Origin: Nelumbo lutea
Taxonomy: Eukaryota; Streptophyta; Magnoliopsida; Proteales; Nelumbonaceae
Direction: 5' to 3'
Assembly: GCA_022828595.1 (NCBI GenBank)
Contig: JAKGHH010000004.1
Location: 52,254,922 to 52,318,921 of the forward strand
Length of the DNA: 64,000 nt
This document shows positions 42,880 through 54,691 of the stretch, piece by piece. The position numbers were made by a program, and so were the translations under genes. Under the pieces are notes generated by a model. The model had not been told where the DNA came from, made no database searches, and worked only from the letters and a program-made list of their open reading frames with translations. The number at the start of each line of letters is the position of its first letter. Position 1 is the first letter of the stretch.

Positions 42880-44394
42880 GGCACTAGTACCATCCCTCCC
42901 CTTTGGGTTGGGCCTTGTCCTCAAGGCTATGGCATGCGAACTTCTTCTAGATGTTAGTCCACCTTTCCCAGGTTGCATCCCAGTCTAGAGTTCCAGCCTA
43001 CTGCACTAACACTTTTGTAACTAGCATGTGGGCTCATTTCGCCATTCTTCTAGCGAGGATGGCTTCGGGTATTGGCTCTAAGGAGCCCCCTTTAGTTAAT
43101 GGTGGCAAGGATGGGCTATGTGTAGAGTGATCATCTATCTTATTTTTTAACCAGGATACATGAAAGGCTGGATATAATTAGCACCCATCGAGTAGGTTGA
43201 GTTTGTAAGCAACTGGGCCAATCTTCTGTATTACTTGAAATGGGCCAAAGAACCGAGCTGCTAATTTTTGTGACTTATGAACTGCTATGTTGCTTTGGCG
43301 ATACGGCTGTAGACGAAGATACACCATGCCACCCACCACAAACTCTCTCTCTCTCTATCTCTCTGTGTGTGTTTCCAATCAGCAATTTTCTTCATTCGGT
43401 TTTTGGCCATGTTCAAGTTATGTTTTAGTTGGGTTAGCACTCTTTCTTTATCTTTCATTACTTTTTCTACTGATTGCACCTTAGTGGCCCCAGGAATGTA
43501 GGAAAGCAAATTTTGTGGAGGGTATCCATACAAAAGTTGGAAGGGGTACTCCGGGCGGCTGAGTGATGTGTGGTATTATTGCACCATTCGCTTATGTCAA
43601 CCATTTACTCCAATCTTTGGGCCTTGAGCTTGTGAAGTATTGGAGATAGGCTTCTAAAGTTATGTTCAATACCTCCGTTTGACCATCTGATTGTGGAGGT
43701 AAGAGGAACTCATACACATTTTAGTTCCTTGCAATTTGAATAGTTCTCTCCAGAAATGGCTAGTGAAGGTTGGGTCCCTATCACTAACAATGGTTGAGGG
43801 CATCCCATGTGACTTAAGAACTCCTTCCAAGAAACATGGGCCACATCCTGGGCAGAATAAGGGTGGCTCATGGGAAGGAAGTGTCCATACTTGGTGAGTC
43901 TATCTACCACTACTAAGATCACTGAGTACTTGGAGGAGATAGGAAGTCCCTCTATGAAATCCATAGAGATGTCAGCCCAAATGGTTTCAGGTGTGGGAAG
44001 CAGCTATAAGAGGTCAATGAAGCAACGTTCTCTATCTTATTCTGTTGGCAGATCTCACAGTCCTTAACCCAAGTCTTTATCTCCTTCTGGTACCCTTTCC
44101 ATGAGCAGATTCTATTTAATCCGTGTATGGTATTCAAGACTCCCGAATGGCCCCCAGAAGGTGATGAATAGGCTTCTTCGAAGAGTCTCTCCTGAACTTG
44201 GATGTGGGGCTCAGCACAATACGGTCTTTGTGCCAGATTAATCGATTTCTCAGCTCATATTTGGGCCTATTACTAAGCCCACTAGACTGGGTTTGTAATA
44301 GTTGCTGAAGGAATGGATCTTTAGCTACTTCATGCTTCAACTCTTCAATCCAGCTTGGAATGGGGGAGGAGATAGCAAGTAATTCTGCTACTAG
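42880..44394 (-). pseudogene. Gypsy G4 (chromovirus): integrase and chromodomain
   Basis: Minus strand. Integrase pieces are WKGYQKEIKTWVKDCEICQQ (zinc end, about 44,115-44,060), then MDFIEGLPISSKYSVILVVV and DRLTKYGHFLPMSHPYSAQD (first catalytic D in the ADISMDFIEG context). The C-terminal region has LLYGYPPQNLLSYIPGATKV and ERVLTQLKHNLNMAKNRMKK (43,520-43,380). Near 42,990-42,900, after stops, DATWERWTNI and then HSLEDKAQPKGEG match the second half of a retroelement chromodomain. That marks a chromovirus, whose integrase tail reads chromatin marks. A CT-rich microsatellite (43,345-43,370) has expanded within the integrase. Confidence 0.8.
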
Positions 44395-45222
44395 TCACTG
44401 TGAAAGGGCATCTGCCACTGGGTTCTCCTTTCCCCTCCTGTAACACACTTCAAAGTCAAAGCATGTGAGTTTGATAACCATTCTTTGTTGGGTGGGTGTG
44501 TGGGCTTTTTGCTGAATCAAGTATTTTAAACTTTGGTGATTTGTTACCACCTGAAACTTGTTTCCGAGAAAATACGGGCACCACCTTTGAATTTCTAGTA
44601 CCACCACTAACAATTCCTTCTCATAAGTGGGCAGGTCCTTGTTCCTCCCTTGCAGCCCTTTGCTAAAAAAAGGCAAGAGGCTTCCCTCCTTGCGTCAATA
44701 CTTCTCCTACCCCATTATCACATGCATCTGTTTCAATAGAGAACAGTCTTGAAAAATCTGGCAGAGAGAGAACAGGCGTAGTTACCATACATTGCTTAAG
44801 TCTGTTGAATGCTTCCTCAGCTTGGATGTTCCAACACCAACTTCCCTTCTTGAGCAATTGGGTCAATGGTTGAGCGATGGCACCATAGTTTCTGATAGGT
44901 TTCTTGTAATAGCAAGTCAGGCCTAAGAACCCACAACGGCTTTTTAATGAATCGGGTATGGCCCACAGCTACTGCATTTCTAATAAGTTTCTTGGTCCAC
45001 AGATACTCCTTCAGCAAAACTGCATTTACTTCTCTTAACATATAGTTGATGGCTTCTCATAATATCAAGTACAACCCGGAGGTGGGTCCAATGTTCTTCA
45101 CGAGAGCTGTTGTATACCAATATGTCACCAAAGAAAACCAAGATGAAGTTGCGCAAGTGACTTTTGAAGATTTTGTTCATCTAGGCCTGAAATGATGAAG
45201 GAGCATTAGTAAGGCCTATCAA
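44395..45222 (-). pseudogene. Gypsy G4: C-terminal reverse transcriptase and RNase H
   Basis: Starts abruptly with LTNAPSSFQA and MNKIFKSHLRNFILVFF. The active site reads FFGD at 45,124-45,135, where Y/F-X-D-D is required, so the first aspartate is lost. It continues with the connection (TQLLKKGSWCWNIQAEEAFN, TPVLSLPDFSRLFSIETDA) and RNase H (GKPLAFFSKGLQGRNKDLPT, YEKELLVVVLEIQRWCPYFL, TNHQSLKYLIQQKAHTPTQQ, VADALSQ). Several frameshifts. The RT N-terminal half, protease and gag are absent. G5 integrase DNA lies directly to the right. Confidence 0.85.
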
Positions 45223-45224
45223 TC

Positions 45225-47250
45225 CACCGTCTCAGTTGATCCCCAACAAAGCAACGAAGATACATCTCAATCGTCTGATTCACCACCCCAGTTTGACCAT
45301 CTAATAGAGGATGATAAGCAGAAGAAAAGGCTAAGGTGGTACCACTTAACCGAAACAATTCCCTCCAAAAGGTACTAGTAAAAAACGGGTCCCTATTGCT
45401 GACAATAGATTCTAGTAACCCGTGTAAATGAAAAAGACATGGGCGATAGAAGTAGCGTTATACGGATGAGAAAGAGGGATGAAATGGGCGTACTTAGAGA
45501 AGTGATCCAGCACTACATAAAGAATTGATTTTCCCCCAACCTTGGGCAGTCCCTCTATGAAATCCATGAAAATATCAGCCCATATCTGCATTGGGATCGA
45601 AAGGGGCTGAAGAAGACCAGCTGGATGCAGATTTTCCCATTTGTGTTCTTGACAAATAGAGCAGTTTTGTATAAAGTCCCTAATAGAGGCATTCATACCT
45701 TGCTAATGGAAATCAGCTTGGGCGTGATACAGTGTTTTCTGAATGCCTTCATGGGTGGAGTTATGAATACTAGAGATGATGAAGGGAATCAAAGAGGAAT
45801 CATCCGGGAGATATATCCGACCCTTGTAAATCACAAGCCCATCTGTAAGGGCCCAATTGGAGTTTGCAGTTCCAGACTGGATTTTCTGAACAAGAGTCGT
45901 CCACTCTGTTGATTGTGGCATCTCTTTCTTGATGTCATCCAATAAGGTGACTCGAGGACGTGAAATCCCACAAAGGAGCATAGTGTCCTCTTTGCGCCTA
46001 GACAATGCATCTGCGGCACGATTTAAAGATCCCGCCTCGCAATCCACCCGGAAATCAAGCCCAAGCAGCTTGCTAACCCAATGTTGTTGGGGAGAAGTAA
46101 CAAGTCGTTGCTCCAACAAGTACTTGAGGTTATAGTAATCAGTTTTGATAACAAATGATCTTCCCCACAAGTATGGTCTCCAGTGTTGGACTGCTCTATC
46201 TAACCCAATCAATTCGCGTTCATAGGCTGGCAATTTCAAATGACAAACAGCTAGTTTATGGCTGAAGAAAGCAATCGAGTGCCCTTGTTGCTGTAATACG
46301 GTGTCAATCCCTATTCCGGATGCATCACACTCAACTGTAAACTCAATATCAAAGTTCGGTAATTGCAAAACTGGAGTGGTGGAGAGGGCATTCTTTAAAT
46401 TTGCAAAAGTCGTGTCAGCTGCATTGTCCCAATGAAAGGCATTCTTCCTCAGCAGGTTGGTTAATGGGGCAGCCATCACACCATAATTTTGCACAAATTT
46501 GCAGTAATATCCTGTCAAACCGAGGAACCTGCGTAAAGCCTTGGCGGATTTGGGCTTGGGCCATTCTTTGATCGCTTGAATTTTGGAATTGTCCACTGTT
46601 ACACCCTTGTCGTTAATGACATGACCCAAGTAAAGGACATGGCGCTCTCCAAAGGAGCATTTGGATCATTTAAGGAAGAGCTTGTGTTGGCACAATAACT
46701 CAAAAACAATCCTTAGATGATGCACGTGTTCTATCCATGTTTTACTATAAACCAAAATATTGTCAAAGAATACTAAAACAAATTTGTGAAGGTGGGACTA
46801 AAATACCTCATTCATTAAGGACTAAAATATGGATGGGAAGATTGTGAGACTGAACGACATAACTAAAAACTCAAAGTGGCCATGATGAGTTCGGAAGGCA
46901 GTCTTCTCAACGTCTTCAGAAGCCATTTGAACCTGAAAGTACCCCGATCTTAGATCTAGTTTTGTGAAATACTGGGCACCATGAAGTTCATCCAACAACT
47001 CGTCCACAATGGGAATAGGAAATTTATCCTTGACAGTCCAGTTATTAATCTCCTTGTGGTCAACACAAAATCTCCAAGTACCATCCCGCTTTGCCACCAA
47101 CAGGTCTGGGGAAGAAAAAGGGAATGGCTAAGGCGGATGATCCCCTGCTCCAGCATTTCATCACATTGCCTTTCTATCTCATCTTTCTGTAGGTGTGGGT
47201 AGGGATATGACCTTATTACTACTAGTTCTGAACCCATCACCATAGTGATC
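45225..47250 (-). pseudogene. Gypsy G5: reverse transcriptase, RNase H and partial integrase
   Basis: Minus strand. RT has [54 protein letters not shown] and [13 protein letters not shown]. The active site reads FFDN at 46,759-46,770, with the second catalytic aspartate changed to asparagine by one G-to-A step. A 308-codon frame (46,629-45,706) covers the connection (WPKPKSAKALRRFLGLTGYY), RNase H (ECDASGIGIDTVLQQQGHSI, KTDYYNLKYLLEQRLVTSPQ, AADALSRR) and the integrase zinc start. Integrase continues (CSICQEHKWENLHPAGLLQP, MDFIEGLPKVGGKSILYVVL) and stops after about 45,225 near the third catalytic region. Confidence 0.87.
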
Positions 47251-48850
47251 CGGTGATCACAAGTTCGGGAAAGAGGAAGTCCTTTGGGTTCTTAGAATAC
47301 TTTTGAAAAATCAGCGAGGAGCCTTTCCATGGTTGTTGCGTGTGTCATTTCATCTTGGAGCACATGAACCTGTGGGTATTTGGCCTTCACCACTTTACCC
47401 TACCAAATGACTTGCTCTCTATTCAAGTGGAAGGTCATTGTTAGGGCATTGAAATCCCAAAGGATTGGGCCTAGAGTAATCAACCATTTCACCCCAATAA
47501 CTACATCAAATCCATCCAAGGATAGAACAAACAAATCAGCAAAGAACGGTTCAGAATTGACATGTATTTGGACTCCCTTACAGATGCTAGGGTTGTGTAC
47601 TCTTTCACCGTTTGCTACAGCTACCTGCAGTCTCAGTTTGATTTCCCTTGGCAGTTCCAACCGGAGGGCAGCTTGTTCACTTACAAAATTGTGTGTGCTT
47701 CCTGAATCAATAAGGATCAATATTGGTTTCCCTGCTACCCGTGCTTGAAACTGCATAGTTTGAGAGGTTTTTATTCCAGTAATTGCGTGGAGAGAAATCT
47801 CGGGTTCCAATGAAGAGGGTTCATCCTCATCTTCCTCTTGTTCATCCACCAGGAGGCAAAAAAAGTCCCTTGCACTTGTGCCCTGCTGAGTAAAGTTCAT
47901 CACAATTAAAACATTGTCCCCTCGCCCTGCATTCCGCCATCTTAGCCCTAGACAAGCGCTTAATAGGGGGTGCAACAATGCTGCTGCCCACATTGGATGC
48001 CAACTGGAATTGTTGCTCGTCTGTGGTTTATGTTCTCGGCTGGCTGTTGAAGATGGAGCCATTCTGAGTGGCTTCGGGGCTGACCATGTTGTTTGAGGAC
48101 GCCCTATACTGATACTTCCGCAGTTTAGTTGTAATTTTCGTTCAAAAGCTTGAGCCAAATTCATAGCAGTAACCAGATTGGGGGGATTTTGCATCTCCAC
48201 ATCCACCCTCAAAGTTTTCACTAATCCCGCGGTGAACATGTCAACCTGTTGATCTGGTCGTACCGAAGATGCTCTTGCAAGGAGGGTCTAAAATTGATGC
48301 TGATACTCAGCCACAGTTCCAATCTGTTTGAGGTTGATTAGTTCGCCTAATGGATTGCTTGTTAATGGGGGCCCAAATGTGAGAAGGCAGCAGGATTTGA
48401 ATTAGATCCAGCTAAGCCCAAGTTCCTCCTACTCCAATTTATAAAACCAGAGTTGTGCCTCCTCTATCATGTGGAATGCGGCTAATCCGACCTTGTCCCT
48501 ATCCTCTGTCTCGTTGGTTGCAGAAAAATTGCTCACATCTGTACAGCCATCCAAAGGATCTCCAGCTCCATTGTTGAAAGGAAATTATAGCCTGCTATAT
48601 TTGGGGAATGATCACAGTTCCCTAGGCAATGACCTATTGCTCGCCAGACGGTTCTACTATGTCTGGTCAGTGGTCGTCTGTGGTTGCAGCTCCTTCTGAA
48701 CTCTTTTCCTTGCTGAAAAAGTATAACTCCATCAAGTGCTTCAATTCTCAGATGTCGTCCTTTATCTCGTGCACCTCCTTGTTGTTTTCCATGAGTTTGT
48801 GCTCCAGATCATGACCCTAGTCTTAAATTGCTCAAAGTCACCCATGACGC
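47251..48850 (-). pseudogene. Gypsy G5: gag and protease
   Basis: Gag runs from about 48,842, in several frames. Blocks are FGPPLTSNPLGELINLKQIG, TVAEYQHQF, then MFTAGLVKTLRVDVEMQNPP and MNLAQAFERKLQLN, the standard plant gypsy gag. The zinc knuckle is destroyed by a frameshift (the C-X2-C part is readable only in another frame, near 47,910). Protease has LILIDSGSTHNFVSEQAAL, with D-S-G at 47,700-47,708, then VANGERV, LDGFDVVIGVKWL and LGPILWDFNALTMTF. The last open piece, 48,239-47,400 (279 codons), fuses gag C-terminus and protease, as expected of a single gag-pol frame. Confidence 0.85.
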
Positions 48851-48853
48851 CTT

Positions 48854-48865
48854 GCTCTGATACCA
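48854..48865 (-). other. Primer-binding site of G5
   Basis: Minus strand TGGTATCAGAGC, complementary to the 3' end of initiator tRNA-Met, three bases from the LTR end. It sets the right border and orientation of G5. Confidence 0.9.
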
Positions 48866-48868
48866 ATT

Positions 48869-49330
48869 TGTTAAGGGCCCACGAATAAGATCTCGTCACA
48901 GGTCGGTTAATGAGGAAAACTTCATGTTTTCCCTTGTTTCTCCCTTTTCTCAAGGAACCTATCTTTAGCGCCTTAATGGTGATTTGTTAAAGAGATCACC
49001 AACTCTCCTATGCTCTTTCTTGACTGAAAATATCGATAATTTTATTGAATATCATCTGCTCCTTTAAATAGGAAATTACAAGAGTCCTTATTTAGGAAAA
49101 CTTCCTAACAAATATTTATCTCTAAATAGGAGATTATAATGCTATTAAATAGGAACACTAAATCTAGCTAAGAGATAAGATGGGAACACTGAATCTAGCT
49201 AAGAGATAAGATTGGAACACTGAAGTTAGATAAGAGATAAGATAGGAACACTGAAGTTAGCTAAGAGATAAGATAGGAACACTGAATTTAACGCCCGTTA
49301 CTATTGTTGTCTGTGGCTGTATTTCTTTCC
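48869..49330 (-). repeat. 5' LTR of G5
   Basis: Ends on the minus strand in CCTTAACA at 48,869, next to the primer-binding site. TATTTAAAGG (minus strand), near 49,052-49,062, is the likely TATA box. It contains a 31-bp tandem repeat (listed separately). The start is not fixed. No TG with a matching partner LTR could be found because the 3' LTR of G5 is missing, so 49,330 is approximate. Confidence 0.65.
49151..49290. repeat. 31-bp tandem repeat in the G5 LTR, about four units
   Basis: AAGAGATAAGAT starts at 49,170, 49,201, 49,232 and 49,263, each followed by GGAACACTGAA and a TAGCTA or TAGATA step. It lies upstream of the TATA box in the U3-like part, where such repeats often act as enhancer-type units. 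That role is inferred. Confidence 0.9.
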
Positions 49331-50335
49331 AATAAAAGCATCCGCAATAGATAATGATATTCACTAATAACAATATCGAAAGAGAAGGCAGGGAAAAAAG
49401 AATTAATCAAAATATAAACCAGCACCTTTTGTTAGTATTGTAAATGTAGGGGCGTACAAATGGGTTGTGTAAGTTCTGATTTACTTTTGCTTCAGGTTTG
49501 AGTTGTCTTGTTTGTTTATAAAAAGTAAAATGATGTGGTGCCTGCTTCATTTGAGAGAGAACAGAGGCAAGAGAATTTTATTTTATTGGGAGGAATAAGG
49601 TAGGAAGCAAATGATCAAGGAGAAAATCAAGATAGGAGGAGGTGGTACTATGATCAACTTTATCTTTGTAGATGCTTTATCATTTCTTTCTTGAAGTTCC
49701 TCTCTTGATTGTTTATTTCCTTTTTGCATTTCACTCATTTTTTGCACTTAAAGAGTCTGCCTCCAATTGTAGATTATTGATCTTTGCTTTTAAGTCCTCT
49801 ACTTTATTTTATTTGTTTTCTGGAAAAATAGAAATTAATACACATTGCCACGTTATTATATTGCTCAATACATAATTTGTGGTTGACATTCAATCCTTGT
49901 ACTTCTAATTTATTTAAACATTAGGCTTGGAATGAAATAGGTAAGTTTATATTGCATAGTTAATAATTAGATTTTCATAAAAGATTTTGTATCTTTAAAA
50001 ATATGATTTCTAACTTATTTTCTATTATTTTTTAATAGGTTAAACATGCTAAAGGAGATACTTCACATGTGCGGCTGAACACCAATTTGATCAAATTTTA
50101 CACGTCAAGGTTTTTTTTTTTTTTTTTTTTGGGGTGGGGGGGGGGATTGAGTTTCATGTATTAAAGAACCTTGAATTTGTGTATTAAAATACCTTGAGAT
50201 GCAATTCATTATAAAATCTTTTATTGGAATTTTGAATTCAAGTTTCATCTTTTTATTATGAATGGTATATGTTGTGTTTGTATTTGATATAGGAAAAAAT
50301 TCCATCAAACATGTATCAACAAGTTTAGCTACATA
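49331..50335. other. AT-rich DNA without recognisable gene
   Basis: No domain in any frame. A T-run of about 22 followed by a G-rich run lies at 50,110-50,146 and gives a lysine- and proline-coding artefact on the minus strand. It may be interior DNA of the CACTA-type element whose right end follows. Confidence 0.45.
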
Positions 50336-50826
50336 TAGTTAAAAATCATAGCTATGATTCATGCTTTCGTTTTTTTTAGCTTCAGACTGCTTATGCCATA
50401 GCTATTTAGCCACATACAACCTAATTCTTAATTTTAGCTACAGTCAAAGTAAATTGTAGCTTAGATTCATATTTTTAGCTACAATCATGTCAAAACCATA
50501 GATATAGATCTAAATGTTATAGCTTCGGACACTTAGAAAACTTATAGAGCAACATTTAGCTACGATTGTAAAACAAACCTTAGCTATACAATCAAATTTG
50601 TAGCCACGATTAACTAAAAAACCGTAGCTAAAACTTCACATATAATTATTGAATCAGGCATTAACCACAAACATAAACCGTAGCTATAGGTTAGTTTTAG
50701 CTACGAATGATAGCATCCGTAGCTATTACCTATAGCCACAGCAACTATAACTATTGTTTTCTGTTCGTAGCTATAAACCTATAGCTACGGTTTTGTTTGT
50801 AGCTATAGGTCTATTTTCTTGTAGTG
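50336..50826. mobile_element. Right end of a CACTA-type (En/Spm) DNA transposon
   Basis: The segment ends at 50,826 with CTATTTTCTTGTAGTG (50,811-50,826), the reverse complement of a CACTACAAGAAAATAG terminus, a common CACTA superfamily tip in plants. The preceding 470 bp are packed with subterminal repeats around the word TAGCTA (GTAGCTATAGGT, CCGTAGCT, TAGCTACGG) in both orientations, as expected for transposase-binding repeats. I found no CACTACAAGAAA left tip elsewhere in the window, so this is a lone end. Copia C4 gag begins about 27 bp to the right. Confidence 0.75.
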
Positions 50827-50852
50827 TCTTCTTCTCCCCTGCGTTCTCCCCT

Positions 50853-51650
50853 AAGTTGCTTGATGACAAGAAGCTTAAGGGACTCAATTATGCCGACTGA
50901 TACAGAAACCTTATGTTGGTCATAGCTTTAGAAAAACTGGATAAGGTGGCTAAAAATCTTGTTCTGGATCGTCCGGGGAATAGGGCTTCTGAGGCCCGAA
51001 TGAGAGAATACCAAGAATGGGAGGATAAAAACTCCCTAGTCCGCTGCTACATCATAGCCTCTTTGGACAATCCGATACAGAGGCAGTTCGATCAGATCGA
51101 ACTCGCTAAAGACATATTGGATAGTCTAAAAACTATGTACGAAGAGTAGAATATTTCTACTCGACAGAAGGTCCTGAAATAGTTCATGACCGTGTAGATG
51201 ACTAAGGGGCAACAAGTGCATGGCCATTGTCTTCGGATGATGGGCTACATAAACGAGCTGGAGGCCCTTGGTTCCAGGCTAGATCTGGTCACACAGATCG
51301 ATGCTATTCTCAACTCTCTGCCTCCATCCTTCAACCCGTTCATTATGAATTATAATATGAACAAGCTGAATGTCAGCGTCCAAGAGCTCAGCAATATGTT
51401 GCAAAGAGCTAAGGAATTGATAATCAATGATGAGCCGATAGCCATGCTTGTTGAAACTGTCAAATCAAGAAAGAAGAGGAAGGCAAAGAGAAAGCCCCAG
51501 AAGAAGGCCACCAAATCTAAGAAACAAAAGAAAGACAATGCATCTGATGCCTGTCACTTCTGTAATCAGGTCGACCACTGGAAGAGGAATTGTCCTGCCT
51601 ACCTGGAATCTAAGAAAGGTACTTCCGAAACTTGTGTCATGGAAACTAAT
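50853..51650 (+). pseudogene. Copia C4: gag
   Basis: Opens with KLLDDKKLKGLNYAD, a stop, then MLVIALEKLDKVAKNLVLDR, EYQEWEDKNSLVRCYIIASL and DILDSLKTMYEE with stops at 51,147, 51,180 and 51,195. It continues open from 51,198: MTKGQQVHGHCLRMMGYINE, IDAILNSLPPSFNPFIMNYN, a lysine-rich stretch and an intact zinc knuckle CHFCNQVDHWKRNC at 51,552-51,593. The start codon and leader are missing because the sequence is cut by the CACTA end. Confidence 0.87.
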
Positions 51651-54600
51651 TTATTAGTGACTTTTGTGTCTTGGTGTGTTGACTCTAGGGCTTCAACTCA
51701 TGCGTGTAACTCACTGCATGGGTTCAAAGTAAGCAGAACACTGAGTGAATGAGAGGTGACACTTTACTTGGGGACTTATACAAGTGTTGCAGCTACAACG
51801 ATAGAAACTGTAGAATTAAGTTTTAGAGAAGGGATTCTTGTACTGAAATACTGTCTTTATGTACAAAATCTAAGAAGAAATTTGATTTCTGTTTCTAAAC
51901 TGTGTGTGGATGGATATACTGTCTCTTTTAGTAATGTGATTACTGTCAAAAGGAACAACAAATTCATCATATGTGGGGAACTAGAGAACGGTCTCTATGT
52001 TCTACATCCTTCTCTAGAAACTAAGTTAACCGAAATTATGTTGGTCGAACTCCCCAAGAAAAGGACTCGTGACATAGTCACAAGATTGGCCATATCGATA
52101 TTGACCGAATCACAAGATTGGTAAAGGATAGTCCTTTGGGTTTTCTAACCATAGAAAACATTCCCACTTGTGAACCTTGCCTTAGAGGCAAGCTGACAAA
52201 GCGGCCATTTAACGGTAAGCCTAAAAGATGTACAGGCACACTTGACCTTATACATAGTGATGTATGTGGTCCCCTGAGTGTTACGACTCGATACCGACAC
52301 GTGTATTTCATCACCTTTACCAATGATTTCTCACGATATGGTTACGTGTACCTAAAGAGACATAAATCTGAATCCTTTGAAAATTTAAAGAGTTCAGACA
52401 AGAGGTTGAGAAACAGTTAGGGAGAGAAATTAAGGCTCTTTGATCAGATCGAGGTGGCGAGTATCTCTCTGACGAATTTAGGGACTACTTGAAGGCCAAT
52501 GGGATTATCTCACAGTTAGCTCCTCTTGCAACACCCTAGCTTAATGGTGTTTTAGAGATGAGGAATAGGACATTGTTAGACATGGTCTGGTCACTTCTCA
52601 CAGACTCGGAATTGCTCGTATCCTTTTGGGGATATGCGTTAGAGACCACAATTTATGTGCTGAATCGGGTTTCAACCAAATTGATTCCGAAAACTCCATA
52701 CGAACTATGGACCAGAAAGAAACCAAGTGTCAGACACTTGAAAATTTGGGGTTGTCCTGTACACGTTAAAAGAATGAGTACGGACAAGTTGGAATCCAAA
52801 ACCAGTCGTTGCCTATTTGTAGGCTACACAAAGGATTCAGTGGGTTATCTTTTCTATGACCCAAGTGAGCAGAAAGTGTTCTGCAGTCGAAATGCCCTGT
52901 TCGTAGAGACAGACTATATCTTGGACACTCATTGTCAGGAAATAGTTCTTGATGAGGAGAGCTCAGGACCAGTGGAAGATGTCCTGCAGGTTCCAGGTAG
53001 TGACCAACCTAGAAGATCCACCCGGGTATCCAGGCCACCAATCCGTTATGGTTAAGACCAGGATATTTACCTGGTGAAAACCTTGACTAGTGAGGAGGAT
53101 CCCGTGACTTACGCGGAAGCTATGTTAGACATAGATTCCCAAGAGTGGGTGGAGGCCATTAGAGCTGAGATGGACTCGATGGAGGCCAATGGAGTCTGGA
53201 CTCTAATAGATCCGCCCTCCGGGGTAAAAGCAATTGGTTGCAAATGAATCTATAAGAGAAAGAAGGGCCCTGATGGAAAGATTAAGACCTACAAAGCTCA
53301 TTTGGTGGCGAAAGGGTATACTCAGAAAGAAAGCATCGACTATGAGGAAACATTTTTGCCTGTGACCATGCTTAAATCCATTAAGATCCTGCTAGTTGTA
53401 GCAGCATACCATGATTACGAGATTTAGCAAATGGATGTTAAAACCGCGTTCCTGAATGGAGATCTTAATGAAAATATCTACATGCAGCAGTCGCAAGGCT
53501 TCATTGTTACTGGTCAGGAACACATGGTATGTAAACTTAATAGATTCTTATATGGACTTAAGCAAGCTTTTAGGAGTTGGAACATCCGTTTTGACTCTGC
53601 CATTAAATCGTTTGACTTTGAGCAGAATCCGGATGAGCCCTGTGTTTACAAGAAGCCCAGTGTGGATAAGGTCACCTTTTTGGTGTTGTATGTGGACATA
53701 CCCTACTCATTGGGAATGACGTAGGAATGTTGATTTCGGTCAAGGTATGGCTTTCACAACAATTCTCCATGAAAGATATTAGAGATGCTTCCTATATACT
53801 GAGTCTTCGACTCTATAGAGATAGGTCAAAGTGGATAACTGGATTATCTTAGGCTGCTTACATTGACAAAATTGTCAAAATGTACAGCATGGAGAACTCC
53901 AAGAAAGGAAATGTTCCTTTCAGGCACGAAGTCACTCTCACCAAGAAGATGTCTCCCAAGACTTCTGAGGAGATTAAGGGCATGAAAGACATTCCATATG
54001 CCTCAGCCGTAGGGAGCATCATGTATGCCATGCTGTGCACTCGCCCTGACATTGCTTAGGCGGTGAGTGTCGTAAGCAGTTTCCAAGCCAACCCAGGGCA
54101 GGAGCATTGGACTACAATGAAGAACATACCCAAATACCTTCGAAGGACAAAAGAGTTTTGTTTGGTATTCGATGGTAGTTCACTACAAATTTTGGGGTAT
54201 ACTGATGTCGATTTCCGGTCGAATCCATATGATAGAAAGTCTATATCTGGTTACATTTTCACGATAGGATCGTGTGTTGTTTACTGGAAAAGCAGCAAAT
54301 AGGGGCCCATGACAGACTTCACAACCGAAGCCGAGTACATTGCCACAAGTGAAGCTGCCAAGGAAGCCGTGTGGATGAAGAAGTTCGTTCACGAATTAGG
54401 AGTGGTTCCGTCCAGCACATCACCCATCCCATTGTTGTGTGACAATAGTGGAGCGATTACCCAAGCTAAGGAGCCTAGGGCCCACTCGAAGTCAAAGCAC
54501 ATCGAGAGAAAGTACCATGTACTGCGGGAGATCGTTGGTAGATGGGGCATCTTGATTCAGAAGGTAGCGTCAGCAACTAATGTGGAAAACCCATTAACTA

Positions 54601-54674
54601 AGCCACTCACACAGAAGGTGTTTGAGAAACACATGGAAAGTATGGGACTCCGGCTTGTACCAGATTGGACTTAA
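51651..54674 (+). pseudogene. Copia C4: pol (protease, integrase, RT, RNase H)
   Basis: Protease reads WCVDSRASTHACNSLHGF, with D-S-R at 51,681-51,689 in place of D-S-G. Integrase has CEPCLRGKLTKRPF, then D at 52,259 (IHSDVCGP), D at 52,447 (SDRGGEY, just after an in-frame TGA) and E at 52,555, 35 residues between the last two. The block SVRHLKIWGCPVHVKRM follows. RT has QMDVKTAFLNGDLNENIYMQ and LNRFLYGLKQAFRSWN; the active site reads YVDI at 53,689-53,700, where YVDD is required. RNase H has SISGYIFTIGSCVVYWKSSK, FTTEAEYIATSEAAKEAVWM and CDNSGAITQAKEPRAHSKSK. It ends with a stop at 54,672. Three catalytic sites are disturbed. Confidence 0.9.
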
Positions 54675-54691
54675 GTGCAAGTAGGAGTTAT

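Noticed and set aside
50105..50308. 67-codon minus-strand frame ending in proline and lysine runs
   Set aside because: The tail is the T-run and G-run read on the other strand. Nothing else supports it.
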